The translations under genes were made by a program, and so were the position numbers. The notes under the pieces were generated by a model, which had not been told where the DNA came from, made no database searches, and saw nothing but the letters and a program-made list of their open reading frames with translations. Shown one piece after another: positions 9,181-18,108 of a stretch of DNA of 59,895 nt (within the stretch, counting starts at the first letter, position 1; each line of letters begins with the position of its first letter). Origin of the DNA: Candidatus Obscuribacterales bacterium. Its GTDB lineage: Bacteria; Cyanobacteriota; Vampirovibrionia; Obscuribacterales; Obscuribacteraceae. Location: assembly GCA_949127735.1 (NCBI GenBank), contig CASBPX010000033.1, forward strand, positions 1 through 59,895, written 5' to 3'.

Positions 9181-10818
9181 TTATCTAAGCCACTCGAGCT
9201 TGAAGGGAACCGCTTCTTGTTCCAACTGTTCCAGGAATTTGGGTGGTAGTCCAGAACCCATGTGTCGGCATTTGAAGAAGCCTCTGGCGTCGCGGCCTTC
9301 ACGTTCTAGGGTGAACATGCTTGAAATGGCGATGGTATCGCCTTCCATTCCGGTGATCTCAGCGATTTCTGTCACGCGCCTGGTACCGTCTTCAAGACGG
9401 CTGATTTGCACGATAACTTGAATTGCTGATGCGATCAGTTCGCGAGCAGCTTTTTGAGGCATTTCCATACCGCACATCAGAATCATGTTTTCTAGACGCT
9501 TAGTGCAGTCACGAGGATTGTTAGAGTGAATCGTAGTCATGGAGCCGCTGTGACCGGTGTTCATGGCCTGCAACATGTCGAACGCTTCTTCTCCGCGACA
9601 TTCTCCCAGAATGATTCGGTCAGGTCGCATACGGAGACAGTTAATAACTAGCATCCGTTGTGTGATTTGACCGCGTCCTTCAGTGTTTGGCGGGCGGGTT
9701 TCCATACGCACCCAGTGCTCGTGCTGCAAGCGCAATTCAGCCGCGTCTTCAATCGTAATGATGCGTTCGCGAGGGTTGATGTGCGCAGACAGTGCGTTGA
9801 GCAGTGTGGTTTTTCCTGAACCTGTACCACCAGAGATGATCAAGTTAATCCGGCCCTTAACGCAGGCCTTCAGAACCTCAGCCATCTGCACGCTCATTGA
9901 GCCCTTCTCGCACAATTGGCCGAGGGACATAATGGACGTACCGAAACATCGAATGGTGATCGTAGGACCGTCAATCGACACCGGCGGAATGGTGGCGTTT
10001 ACCCGTGAGCCGTTTGGCAGACGGGCATCAACCATGGGTGAGTTTTCATCAAGTCTTCTGCCCAGGGGCTGAATGATCTTGTCGATGGTCTGTCTCAAGT
10101 GCCTGTCGTTTTCAAAAACAACTGCTGTTTTTTCAAGACGACCGTGACGCTCTACATAAATTGAACCAATACCGTTGACGCAAATGTCGCCTACGCTTGG
10201 GTCGCGAAGTAGCGGACCAAGTGGGCCGAAACCGAACACTTCATCCAGTACGTTCTGCAGCAAAATACCCTTCTCCATCATGGTCAATGGAGCTGGGTCT
10301 GAGTTTACGATTTCTCTAATACGAGCTCTAACTTGAGCCTGTGTATCTTCTGAAATATTAGTCAAGCGGGAAGTGTCTAATTCTCTACGCAATTGTTCAA
10401 TGATGAACTTTTCACGTTCGCGGATCAGTTGCTGGTTGGCAGAGAATTTGCCGCCGATATCAGTTGGGCCAGCATCACCGCCATGGCCGCCACTGCCATA
10501 TTCATCTTTGGCGTCAATCTTGTCGATGTCGGCACGCGTTGGGCCTTCTGTAGCAGGAACCCCGCCACCACCCGGACGCCCTTGTGACATACCGGTGTTA
10601 GGTGCAGCACCACCAGGTCTGGCCATACCACTTTGTCCCGGAGCTGGTCCTGAACCTGGTTTAGCGCCAACGCCTGTGCCCTGAGCTCCACCTTGAAGAC
10701 CGGTATTCTGCTGCTGAGCAGGCACCACTTCTGACGCCTGCCGCTGCCTGACTAACTGTCCCATTAGTGAAGATGTGGGTCGTGCCGGTAGATTTTGATC
10801 CTTTCTTTCGTCACCCAT
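9181..10818 (-). CDS. cpaF: CpaF/TadA secretion ATPase of the Flp pilus
   Basis: A 545-residue type II/IV secretion ATPase that powers pilus assembly. Walker A (GGTGSGKTT, about 330-338) is followed by the Asp box ([13 protein letters not shown]), Walker B-like ([16 protein letters not shown]) and the His box ([13 protein letters not shown]). The first 100 residues are a low-complexity Gly/Pro/Gln/Ala segment unusual for the family, whose N-terminus is normally an all-alpha domain; that domain starts near residue 125 ([18 protein letters not shown]). The disordered extension may be a docking arm. It starts 17 nt after the cpaE stop, within the operon. Confidence 0.94.
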   Translation of the reverse strand: MGDERKDQNLPARPTSSLMGQLVRQRQASEVVPAQQQNTGLQGGAQGTGVGAKPGSGPAPGQSGMARPGGAAPNTGMSQGRPGGGGVPATEGPTRADIDKIDAKDEYGSGGHGGDAGPTDIGGKFSANQQLIREREKFIIEQLRRELDTSRLTNISEDTQAQVRARIREIVNSDPAPLTMMEKGILLQNVLDEVFGFGPLGPLLRDPSVGDICVNGIGSIYVERHGRLEKTAVVFENDRHLRQTIDKIIQPLGRRLDENSPMVDARLPNGSRVNATIPPVSIDGPTITIRCFGTSIMSLGQLCEKGSMSVQMAEVLKACVKGRINLIISGGTGSGKTTLLNALSAHINPRERIITIEDAAELRLQHEHWVRMETRPPNTEGRGQITQRMLVINCLRMRPDRIILGECRGEEAFDMLQAMNTGHSGSMTTIHSNNPRDCTKRLENMILMCGMEMPQKAARELIASAIQVIVQISRLEDGTRRVTEIAEITGMEGDTIAISSMFTLEREGRDARGFFKCRHMGSGLPPKFLEQLEQEAVPFKLEWLR

Positions 10819-10835
10819 TTAGAAGCCCACCTTAT

Positions 10836-12020
10836 TTATTTTTTCTTGCCGAAGATCGCCGGTAGTTTGAATCCCTGCTTTTCGCCATCGTTTTTCTGAG
10901 TCAACAGAAGTTGCTCACCACCAGCCAGTCTTCTGGCTAATGAGTCGAGAGCTTTACCTAGTGGAGTATGCGCAGGAGCGATCTGACCCTGGTTGTTAAC
11001 CCACTTAGCAGTCTTAGTATCGTTAGGGATCTCATGGAAAACAGGATAGTTCAAGTTGGCACGACATTCGCTAAGAACGTCTTGCGGCAACCATTCTGAT
11101 CTGTTGACTGTGAGCAGGAGTTTCTCCTGGTTGTAGTGGGCCTTGAACGTATCGAGGCACTTGCGAGCATTCAAAATGGCTGCCCAGTTGTACTCAGTGA
11201 TGACGAGCACATGGTCGGCCAGGTCGAGAGTCGCGATAGCGCGTTCATCGAGCAAGTTTTTGGGCAGGTCTACAACTGTGAAACGGAATTCCTGTTTCGA
11301 GGTATAGAGAATTTCCTGCACCTGCGCAGCATAGATGTCACCGATATCTTCAAGTTCCGGTGGTGCTGCGAGGATGCTCAACTTATCGTCGTACCGTGTC
11401 ATCAGGTTGCGCAGATAAGTAGCGTCGAAGTTTGTGTGTGAAAAGTCGATGGTGCTCAAACTGAACGAAGGCTCGAGGTTGAGGTAATGCGAAACCATAC
11501 CGAATTGCAAGTCGAGGTCGACTATGCAAGTTTCGCCATACTTACCGAGATAACCAGCCAGGTTCGTACAGATGGTGGTTGCGCCGATACCACCAGTGGG
11601 GCTAAAGATGCCGATCACTTTACCGGCAGCAGTAGAGACAGATTCAGATTGATGCTTCAACTGAATTGACTGAACGGCGGCTGGAAGGTCAGTACGCCAG
11701 CGTTCTGCATCAAGGAAGTCAGAAGCCCCGAGTCGATACGCAGTGCGGATCAACTCAGGGTCTGGAACTTCATAGCTAACGAAGAAGTAGAGTTGCGGGA
11801 ATGTTTCCCGCAACTCTGCCAACAACGATAGTCCACGCACAGGGGCAGGACTGAGCTCAATCCACACCAATTTTGGGTGTAAGCTGCCGATTTGTTCGCG
11901 CGCCATACTTCCAGAGACGGTCGAGACCAGAGCCAACGATGGTTGACTGTGAATCAGATCTTCAATGGTTTGGCGTTTGTCCAAACCTGCATCACATACG
12001 AGCAGTGTGGTCAGTTTCAT
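10836..12020 (-). CDS. cpaE: CpaE/TadZ pilus-localising ATPase
   Basis: A 394-residue protein with an N-terminal receiver-like domain (LLVCDAGLDKRQTIEDLI) and a MinD/ParA-type ATPase domain. The deviant Walker A reads SPTGGIGATTICTNLA, so the lysine after the second glycine is absent, as in many TadZ proteins. The Walker A' Asp is in CIVDLDLQFG. TadZ/CpaE places the Tad machine at the cell pole. It has a typical length and lies between cpaB and cpaF. ATP hydrolysis may be weak or absent given the motif. Confidence 0.9.
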   Translation of the reverse strand: MKLTTLLVCDAGLDKRQTIEDLIHSQPSLALVSTVSGSMAREQIGSLHPKLVWIELSPAPVRGLSLLAELRETFPQLYFFVSYEVPDPELIRTAYRLGASDFLDAERWRTDLPAAVQSIQLKHQSESVSTAAGKVIGIFSPTGGIGATTICTNLAGYLGKYGETCIVDLDLQFGMVSHYLNLEPSFSLSTIDFSHTNFDATYLRNLMTRYDDKLSILAAPPELEDIGDIYAAQVQEILYTSKQEFRFTVVDLPKNLLDERAIATLDLADHVLVITEYNWAAILNARKCLDTFKAHYNQEKLLLTVNRSEWLPQDVLSECRANLNYPVFHEIPNDTKTAKWVNNQGQIAPAHTPLGKALDSLARRLAGGEQLLLTQKNDGEKQGFKLPAIFGKKK

Positions 12021-12131
12021 AGCTTCAGCTTTCTCCCTTTGCCGACAGCCCTAACTAGGTTTTACCCAATAGCTTAGCTTTTTCCATATGTACTTTGTAC
12101 GTTTTATGTATATTCCATCAATACAACGAAA

Positions 12132-13091
12132 TTACGATTTTGGAACGGAAAGAACGTCTTTCTTACTACCGGACCAGATCTCAATTTCATGAAGTGGTGG
12201 AGGCGGTGGTGCCGCATTAGGCATCATACCAGGGACACCCATAGGCATCGGACCTGCATCAGGAGCTCCGGGCAGTGGGGGTGGAGGTAAGGCAGATGGT
12301 GGTGGCAAGGACGAAAGATCAGACTTCGGAGCTGGTGGCTTAACGAAGAGCGAAGTAACATCAACAGTTGCAACCGGTTGGTGATCTTTGTCGTTTCTCA
12401 AGGTCAAGTAGAGCTTGGAAGCGGTGATCGATCTGATCAGCTTGTTAGCATCTTCAGGCGACAGTGAGACAGTGACTGAGCTAGCTGGTACAGCAGCGGT
12501 GCCGCCTGGAGCTTTCTGGTACATCTGGCCTACTGCGATAACTTCAACGTCAGAAAGGATAGGGGCTACTTTAGTGTCGCCAGCCGATCCAACCATGGCG
12601 ATTACATCGACGTGGCTTTCAGGGGTAACGAAACCAGCAACACCAGAGTTACTGTCAACCGCGAAGGTAACAGCTCTCATGCCTTCTTTCAGTCTAGCTT
12701 CGAATCCAAGCGAGATACCTTGTGGTGCAAGGTCATGCTGAGAAACGATTTGTCCGGTCTGGATGCCGTATTTGGCAACGCGGCCAGCAGCGAGTGAAGC
12801 AGAGGTAAGGGCGTCTTGCGGGATTTTAGCCTGCTCGATTTCCTTTTCTTCTAGAGCTTCAACTGGAATGGTAGAACCTTCAGGAATATCCTTAATGGCA
12901 TAAACCACTTTACCCTTAGCGCTCATTTTAGCGATCAGGTCTGACTCTTTTGCCTTCAGAGCTTGCTCTTGAGCAGTCTGGTTGCTTGTAACCATCATGG
13001 TAATAAGCACAGCCAAACCGATAATGAGCACCAACATTAACGCTGGAGGCATTCGAGATAACTGTAGAAACAAACTTCGTAATGGGTTCAT
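12132..13091 (-). CDS. cpaB: CpaB/RcpC Flp pilus assembly protein (SAF domain)
   Basis: I start this at the ATG at 13091, which has an AGGAGATCC ribosome site; a longer frame upstream lacks one. The 319-residue product has one N-terminal membrane helix (LMLVLIIGLAVLITMMV), a SAF/RcpC domain (VVYAIKDIPEGSTIPVEAL, then RMAVTFAVD-like GMRAVTFAVDSNSGVAGFV) and a Pro-rich tail of about 50 residues. The family sits in the periplasm and helps the secretin channel form. No secretin gene (cpaC/rcpA) is in this window. Confidence 0.9.
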   Translation of the reverse strand: MNPLRSLFLQLSRMPPALMLVLIIGLAVLITMMVTSNQTAQEQALKAKESDLIAKMSAKGKVVYAIKDIPEGSTIPVEALEEKEIEQAKIPQDALTSASLAAGRVAKYGIQTGQIVSQHDLAPQGISLGFEARLKEGMRAVTFAVDSNSGVAGFVTPESHVDVIAMVGSAGDTKVAPILSDVEVIAVGQMYQKAPGGTAAVPASSVTVSLSPEDANKLIRSITASKLYLTLRNDKDHQPVATVDVTSLFVKPPAPKSDLSSLPPPSALPPPPLPGAPDAGPMPMGVPGMMPNAAPPPPPLHEIEIWSGSKKDVLSVPKS

Positions 13092-13530
13092 TACGGATCT
13101 CCTATTCTTTCTGGTGAGAAAGATTAACCACTTACTATTAACGCACATCAGCCAAACAAGGACAACGCCTGCCCTTGCCCGCACCCAAAAATTTTGTACC
13201 CTTGGAAGCGGTAATTTAACCTTCGAAGTTTACAGGCTATCCTAGCGCTTGGTTTCCGGTAAGGGCGCCAAACCGCGCAAGTGTCAAGTTTTGTATTATC
13301 CTGACATCAGCAGGGAACACATGACAGCCTACCTCAACAGGTTACTGATAATCAGCGGCTTTCGCTCAATATTTTTACAAGCTGTTAATAGGAATAATCG
13401 GACGCAGCTTAAGTGAGCGTCTGGTAAAAGTGACTGTTTCTGCCGCTTTCAATTTATTCAGACAGTCACGTCAGATAAAATTGCCACCATGTCACGAGGT
13501 GTTGGCGGGAACAACAGAGTCAAGAGTGAG
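13092..13530. other. Intergenic region with a hairpin
   Basis: This 440-bp gap separates cpaB from pilin 2. It contains an 8-bp inverted repeat with a long loop (GTGACTGT at 13430-13437, ACAGTCAC at 13462-13469) and no gene I can support. It probably holds the end of the pilin message and may carry a promoter for the assembly genes, but I see no clear -35/-10 pair. Confidence 0.35.
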
Positions 13531-13764
13531 CTAGGAAGAAGCAGCAGTGGCGGTAGAAGATAGGTCATTCAACTGACTGGACACTGCCATGAAAGCCTTA
13601 GAAAGCCCCCCAGCCAATTGACCACCGGTGAAGCCGAAAGTTAGCGCAACTAAAAGGGCAACGAAAGCAAGGATGGCGCCATACTCGGTAATTCCCTGGG
13701 CCTCTTCGTCGCTGAAAAATCTCTTAACTAGATCACTGCAAGTTTTGAATGTTGAAAAATACAC
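13531..13764 (-). CDS. flp: Flp-type pilin 2
   Basis: I start at GTG 13764, preceded by a strong GAGGGGCG ribosome site; a longer ATG-started frame to 13800 lacks one. The 77-residue product carries the Flp prepilin signature: a charged leader, then EEAQGITEYGAILAFVALLV, with the Glu-Tyr pair at mature positions 5-6 and one hydrophobic helix. Prepilin peptidase normally cuts after Gly; here the residue before the cut is Ala. The helix is followed by a 35-residue Gly/Ser/Ala tail. It lies between the pilin 1 terminator and cpaB and is probably a minor or alternative pilin. Confidence 0.87.
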   Translation of the reverse strand: MYFSTFKTCSDLVKRFFSDEEAQGITEYGAILAFVALLVALTFGFTGGQLAGGLSKAFMAVSSQLNDLSSTATAASS

Positions 13765-13845
13765 AATCGCCCCTCGAAGATTGGCAACCCGCCATGTCAA
13801 GAACGTTGGTCTTGAAACTTCCGGATGTCATGAATTCGAAAAAAT

Positions 13846-13882
13846 AAAATGGTGGCAGATGGAAACCACCTGCCACCATTTT
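13846..13882 (-). terminator. Rho-independent terminator between the two pilin genes
   Basis: A 13-bp perfect stem (AAAATGGTGGCAG at 13846-13858 with CTGCCACCATTTT at 13870-13882) encloses an 11-nt loop. Read on the - strand it is followed by a TTTTATTTTTT tail, the form expected of a strong terminator just downstream of pilin 1. It would let the major pilin be made in excess over the assembly genes. Confidence 0.8.
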
Positions 13883-13948
13883 TTAAGATCACTGATTGAC
13901 ACAGCCTCTCGGTGAAGATCGGCAGCGTCGCGCTAGATCGTAACGAAG

Positions 13949-14158
13949 TTATGATGAAGCTGATGCAGCGGCGGCTGACAAGGCGTTCAACTGGCTGACC
14001 ACAGCGCTGAACGCTTTGGAAATCGCAGATGACAATGCACCCTGGGTGATTGAGAACACAACAGCTACTAGAATGGCAACGAAGGCCAAGATGGCGCCAT
14101 ATTCTGTAATACCCTGTCCTGACTCGTCATTAATGAACTTGTTAATTGTTTCGCTCAT
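13949..14158 (-). CDS. flp: Flp-type pilin 1 (likely major pilin)
   Basis: I start at ATG 14158 because it follows a perfect AGGAGGT ribosome site; a longer frame upstream has none. The 69-residue precursor has a leader (SETINKFINDESG), the cut site after Gly, the QGITEYGAILAF motif, one hydrophobic helix and an Ala/Ser-rich tail. This is the standard Flp pilin that polymerises into bundled pili. Being first in the operon, with the best ribosome site and its own terminator, marks it as the major subunit. Confidence 0.9.
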   Translation of the reverse strand: MSETINKFINDESGQGITEYGAILAFVAILVAVVFSITQGALSSAISKAFSAVVSQLNALSAAAASASS

Positions 14159-14668
14159 GCGTAACCTCCTGCAACGGATTCGAAGGATATATATTACACG
14201 CAACTTTGAATCTAAGACGATTCGTTGCCTGAAACACAAACCTGGAAAACGTAAAAACTGATTGACTTAGTAACTCTAAAAAGAAAAAAGAAATCGACTT
14301 ATTCTATAAAACGACCTCCGAATTGGTTTTACCCACTACTCCAGTTATCTAACACCCGACCAGGAATAGGAATCTGTGTCACCGCTTGCCTCGTGGGCTT
14401 TCGGCATCACCAACTCTTCGATCTTAGCTTGACATCCTCCGGCTGCCTAGTGGCTGCTATGGATATTTCTGTATCGCAGAATACATTTGCCAAAAAAAAC
14501 TTCGAAATCGTTCCCCTGTCAGCATCGAATTATTAAGAGATTGTTTACACGCGGCACGTCGGGCGGCGAAGTCGCCTTCAAATCAGCGGTGCAGGACCTA
14601 CAATAGTTTTAAATACTGGTTTTCGAACACTTTCAAACACCATAGAGATAGGAATAGGAATCAAGCGA
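14159..14668. other. Divergent intergenic region upstream of pilin and cyclase-like operons
   Basis: No gene is supported here. For the - strand pilin, a TAATAT at 14191-14196 could be a -10 element, but the -35 region is poor. Nothing clear is seen for the + strand gene at 14669. The region must carry promoters for both directions if both operons are transcribed independently. Confidence 0.35.
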
Positions 14669-15682
14669 TTGGTAGCTCCCAGTCAAAGCGAAATCACAAC
14701 TGCGCGCGCCAAAGCCCTCTCGTTTCTGAGTAACCACCAGAAAGCCGGGCCCGCCGGAGCCCCTGCTCGTGATCATAAACACGGTTGGTTTCCTTACAAG
14801 GCCGGCGGTCAACCTTCACTAGAAGCCACAGCCTGGGCTGCTCTTGCTCTGAGGCACGATGCTGCTGTAGCTAAATCTGCCGCGCTCTTTATAGTAGGGA
14901 GTCAAAATAAAGATGGAGGTGATTCCACCGAACCAGGCGCCGGCCGTTCCGACTGGAATTCAGGGCCGGCTATGCTCGCCCTTCGTCTCCTTAGTGAGCA
15001 ACATGCTCAGCTCGCCGAACAACCTGATGTAAAAAAATCGATTAAAAACGGTTTGGTACATTTATTAGACAGCCGCACCGAATTTTACGGTGCTGTCGGT
15101 CGCCTGGTCTTAATGCTCGGCCGGGGCCCGAGCGCCCTGGCTTACGCCCGCGGCTGGCCCTGGTATCCCGGTTGTTTTCACTGGATTGAGCCCACATCTT
15201 ACTGTTTGATGGCTCTAAAATTTCCCCGAGTGCCAGACAGCGAACTTTTTGATCGCGTTATTGGCTTTGCCAATCAATTTATTATTGAAAACGCTTGCAA
15301 AGATGGCGGTTGGAATCACGGCAATGCCCGCACCCTTGGCTCTGATTTGCCCTCTTACAGATTGACTACCGCCGAAGCACTACTGGCTTTACAAGATCTG
15401 AAAAGCTCTGAAAAAGTGCAAGCGGCGTTGAAATATTTGCAGTCTCAATCAGCGCTCGATAGCTCCAGTCTATCAGTGGCGTACTCAGCCCTGAGCCTCT
15501 CTGCTTATGGCCTGCCAGTCGATCAAGAGCTGCATTTTTTGTTGAAAAGACAAGCGCCCGATGGCAGTTTCAATGCCGCTCTGATTCCTACGGCCATTGC
15601 CGCTCTGGCGTTTGAAGCTGCAGCCGAACCGGCCAACCATGTACTAAAGTATAAAAAGCACTCAAGCAATAAACCAGAATAA
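14669..15682 (+). CDS. Squalene-cyclase-fold (prenyltransferase-like repeat) protein
   Basis: A 337-residue protein built from alpha-alpha toroid repeats like those of squalene-hopene cyclases and prenyltransferases. Repeat cores include SLEATAWAALALR, GSQNKDGGDS, CKDGGWNHGNARTLG and RQAPDGSFNAALIPTAIAAL (QxxxG-type motifs). It is half the length of a true cyclase and I see no DxDD catalytic motif, so it is more likely a binding or scaffold toroid than a triterpene cyclase. The start is a TTG after a purine-rich AGGAATAGGAA leader. No signal peptide. It heads an operon with DUF362, HTTM-like and MORN genes, whose joint role is unknown. Confidence 0.75.
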   Translation: MVAPSQSEITTARAKALSFLSNHQKAGPAGAPARDHKHGWFPYKAGGQPSLEATAWAALALRHDAAVAKSAALFIVGSQNKDGGDSTEPGAGRSDWNSGPAMLALRLLSEQHAQLAEQPDVKKSIKNGLVHLLDSRTEFYGAVGRLVLMLGRGPSALAYARGWPWYPGCFHWIEPTSYCLMALKFPRVPDSELFDRVIGFANQFIIENACKDGGWNHGNARTLGSDLPSYRLTTAEALLALQDLKSSEKVQAALKYLQSQSALDSSSLSVAYSALSLSAYGLPVDQELHFLLKRQAPDGSFNAALIPTAIAALAFEAAAEPANHVLKYKKHSSNKPE

Positions 15683-15687
15683 AAAAT

Positions 15688-15707
15688 TAGGTAGGTAGGT
15701 AGGTAGG
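15688..15707 (+). repeat. Five tandem TAGG units forming a ribosome site
   Basis: Five copies of the tetranucleotide TAGG run head to tail and end 9 nt before the TTG start of the DUF362 gene. Each unit can pair in part with the anti-Shine-Dalgarno sequence. Slippage here would change ribosome-site spacing or strength without touching the coding frame. A three-codon ATG frame (ATG at 15709, stop overlapping the TTG start) lies between. Confidence 0.75.
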
Positions 15708-15716
15708 TATGGCTCT

Positions 15717-16793
15717 TTGAGCGACGATCAAAACGATATCAATAGAAGAGATTTTCTCAAAGTAGCGGCAGCCAGCGCCGCTGCTGCAACCACCGCTGGT
15801 GCCCTTGACGGTTGCAACGCGCCGGCACAGCAATTGACACGAAGCTTCGAAGAAGCGGTTACCTCAGAGCAAAAAGCCAGACGCAGACAGGGTCGCTCAC
15901 AGGTTGGCTTGTTGCCGTGCCAATCATATGAGCACGATATATTTGAAATTATCAAACCAGAGCTGGCCGGTTTAAAATTGCCGAATTTCAAAAATAAATC
16001 AGTGGTGCTCAAACCCAACATGGTGGAATATCGAGAAGGCAAGCCGGTAACGACTAATCCGGCAGTGCTTATTGCCGCTATTAAACTAGTCAGACATCTG
16101 GGAGCCGCCAGAGTAACCGTCGCTGAAGGGCCTGGTCACATGCGCGATACCGAATATTTGCTTGATGCCACAGGCCTGGGCAAAGCTTGCAAAGATATGG
16201 AAGTGCCTTTTGTCGACCTTAACCTCGACGATATTGTCGAACTCGATAATCACGGCGGCTTTACTAAACTAGAAAAGTTTTTCTTGCCCAAAACAATTGT
16301 CGAAGCTGACGCCGTGGTAAGCGTGCCAAAGTTGAAGACGCATCACTGGGTTGGTGTGACTTGCAGCATGAAAAACCTTTTTGGTGTGGTTCCAGGACGC
16401 AAATATGGTTGGCCGAAAAATTTGTTGCACATCCGCGGCATTCCTCATTCTATTCTCGATTTACAGCATCTAGTTAAACCAGCTTTTGCCTTTGTGGACG
16501 GTATCACCACCATGGAAGGTGACGGCCCAATCAACGGCACCGCCAAACACATGGGCTACATTATTGTCGGACAAGACCTGGCCGCTGTAGACGCTACTTG
16601 TGCGCGGTTGATGCAAATTAATCCCCACGAAATTGATTACATCAAAATGGCAGGCATAGTGGTGGGCAATATTGAAGTGGCTGACATAGACGTAGTCGGC
16701 CCACCAGTAGGCACAATCGCTCAAGCTTACGCCATGCCAATTACTTTCAGCAATCGTGAACTACTGAAACAAGCGGCCCAACAAGGTAGCTAA
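15717..16793 (+). CDS. Tat-exported DUF362 family protein, putative lipoprotein
   Basis: A 358-residue protein. The N-terminus has a twin-arginine signal (NRRDFLKVAAASAAAATTAG) and an LDGC lipobox at about residues 30-33, so it is probably folded in the cytoplasm, exported and lipid-anchored. The body is DUF362: KNKSVVLKPNMVEY, then VPKLKTHHWVGVTCSMKNLFG and GDGPINGTAKHMG. Some DUF362 members bind Fe-S clusters, but I see no ferredoxin-type CxxCxxC here. Tat export suggests a cofactor is nonetheless carried. TTG start, supported by the TAGG repeat ribosome site. Lies 34 nt after the cyclase-like gene and 7 nt before the HTTM-like gene. Confidence 0.83.
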   Translation: MSDDQNDINRRDFLKVAAASAAAATTAGALDGCNAPAQQLTRSFEEAVTSEQKARRRQGRSQVGLLPCQSYEHDIFEIIKPELAGLKLPNFKNKSVVLKPNMVEYREGKPVTTNPAVLIAAIKLVRHLGAARVTVAEGPGHMRDTEYLLDATGLGKACKDMEVPFVDLNLDDIVELDNHGGFTKLEKFFLPKTIVEADAVVSVPKLKTHHWVGVTCSMKNLFGVVPGRKYGWPKNLLHIRGIPHSILDLQHLVKPAFAFVDGITTMEGDGPINGTAKHMGYIIVGQDLAAVDATCARLMQINPHEIDYIKMAGIVVGNIEVADIDVVGPPVGTIAQAYAMPITFSNRELLKQAAQQGS

Positions 16794-16800
16794 AATCACT

Positions 16801-18108
16801 ATGAGCGGAAAATTTGCCGAGTGGTTGTATTTACCTAGAGGATTTACCGGCCTGATATCAAGGCTCACCGGTCTGCTTGCTCTTCTAATTGCGCCATTCA
16901 TCTGGTTCTTCAGCCATGCCGGCAGCGGCGGCATTTACCCGATGCCATACAACGTACCGACTTGGTTGATGAACTGGCATTTTTTAGCGGTGCCACTACC
17001 ACCGGAGCCGGTCAATATTCTATTTTTTGCACTCTATACGGTGGCAGCCCTGGCTCTGATGGCCGGAGTGCAGCGGCGCACTCTTTACTTATTTATGGCG
17101 GCGGTAATTTTATATTATTGCGCCAGAGAATGGCTGGTTGCTTGTTTCCACTGGATAATTCTGCCGTTTTGTTTCTTACTAGCTCTGGCATTAGACGACT
17201 CGAAGAGTGATAAAACTCCCAGCCGTCGACTGATTCAAGTAGCAATTGTCAGCTGTTATCTATTTGGTGTGCTGCAAAAATTGACTTATCCGGATTTCTG
17301 GCAAGGCTATAGTTTTTCGTCATTCTTTGCCGACGGTTTTGCCGCCAACGGCATTTTCAAACCTTTATTTGCCTCTCTCAAAATGCCACTATTTGCCTGG
17401 TTAGCTTTTTCCTGGACGATTCTGGTGGTGGAAACATATTTAGCAGTGGGCCTTTGCTTTGCTAAGACCAGGTTGGCTACGGCCATTACCGGCGTGCTTT
17501 TTCACGGCGGCATCATGGTTACCATGGAACCTATCATTGGTATTTTTAGCCTGGTAATGTGGACCGGCTATCTGGCATTCTTTAACAAGCGCCAGAAGAC
17601 CGAAGCGGCATCTGCTACAAACACAGAGCCCGTAAACCTCTCGCTTTCGGCACTAAATATGGTGCTCTGCGCCGCGCTCATTGCGCTGATGCTGCTGATG
17701 CCCCTGCGTATTTATTTACCAGGTGGCCCTGCCAATGATGTCTTGACGCTTTTTGATCGCACGCCGTGGACTTACGGCATGTTTATCATGAGACAAGAAG
17801 TAAACGGCGTGAACATCGCTGTGACCGTCTCGGGAGAACCTATATACATCAGGCCCACGGGTTGGGTGCTCCAAGGCAGCACCAACAACGATCTAATCGC
17901 TGCTGCAAATTATGCGGTCAAGTTGTATCCTCAAGCCAGCCTGGTAAAAGTGCAAACAATAATCACCGTCAATCAGCGGCGCAATGTTTTAAAAACTTTG
18001 CTCTGGCAGAAAGAGGCTGCCAGTGTCGAGCCCATCATCACTCGAACGGCACAAGTGATTGACGATGAAAAAAAAACTGAGTTAATTAAAGACTGGCAAA
18101 TAAAATGA
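16801..18108 (+). CDS. HTTM-like polytopic membrane protein
   Basis: A 435-residue protein with about eight hydrophobic helices, resembling bacterial HTTM-domain proteins related to vitamin K-dependent gamma-carboxylase. Seen features include YYCAREWLVACFHWIILPFCF and, later, LQKLTYPDFWQGYSFSSFF, a helix-loop pattern typical of the group. A soluble domain of about 130 residues follows the membrane part. Whether it carboxylates anything is unknown; most bacterial relatives are uncharacterised. It sits between DUF362 and MORN genes in one operon, its stop overlapping the next ATG by 4 bp. Confidence 0.65.
   Translation: MSGKFAEWLYLPRGFTGLISRLTGLLALLIAPFIWFFSHAGSGGIYPMPYNVPTWLMNWHFLAVPLPPEPVNILFFALYTVAALALMAGVQRRTLYLFMAAVILYYCAREWLVACFHWIILPFCFLLALALDDSKSDKTPSRRLIQVAIVSCYLFGVLQKLTYPDFWQGYSFSSFFADGFAANGIFKPLFASLKMPLFAWLAFSWTILVVETYLAVGLCFAKTRLATAITGVLFHGGIMVTMEPIIGIFSLVMWTGYLAFFNKRQKTEAASATNTEPVNLSLSALNMVLCAALIALMLLMPLRIYLPGGPANDVLTLFDRTPWTYGMFIMRQEVNGVNIAVTVSGEPIYIRPTGWVLQGSTNNDLIAAANYAVKLYPQASLVKVQTIITVNQRRNVLKTLLWQKEAASVEPIITRTAQVIDDEKKTELIKDWQIK

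Noticed and set aside
10836-12020. CpaE lacking the usual Walker A lysine, taken as a defect
   Set aside because: This deviation is common among TadZ/CpaE proteins, so it is noted in the gene entry but not reported as unusual.
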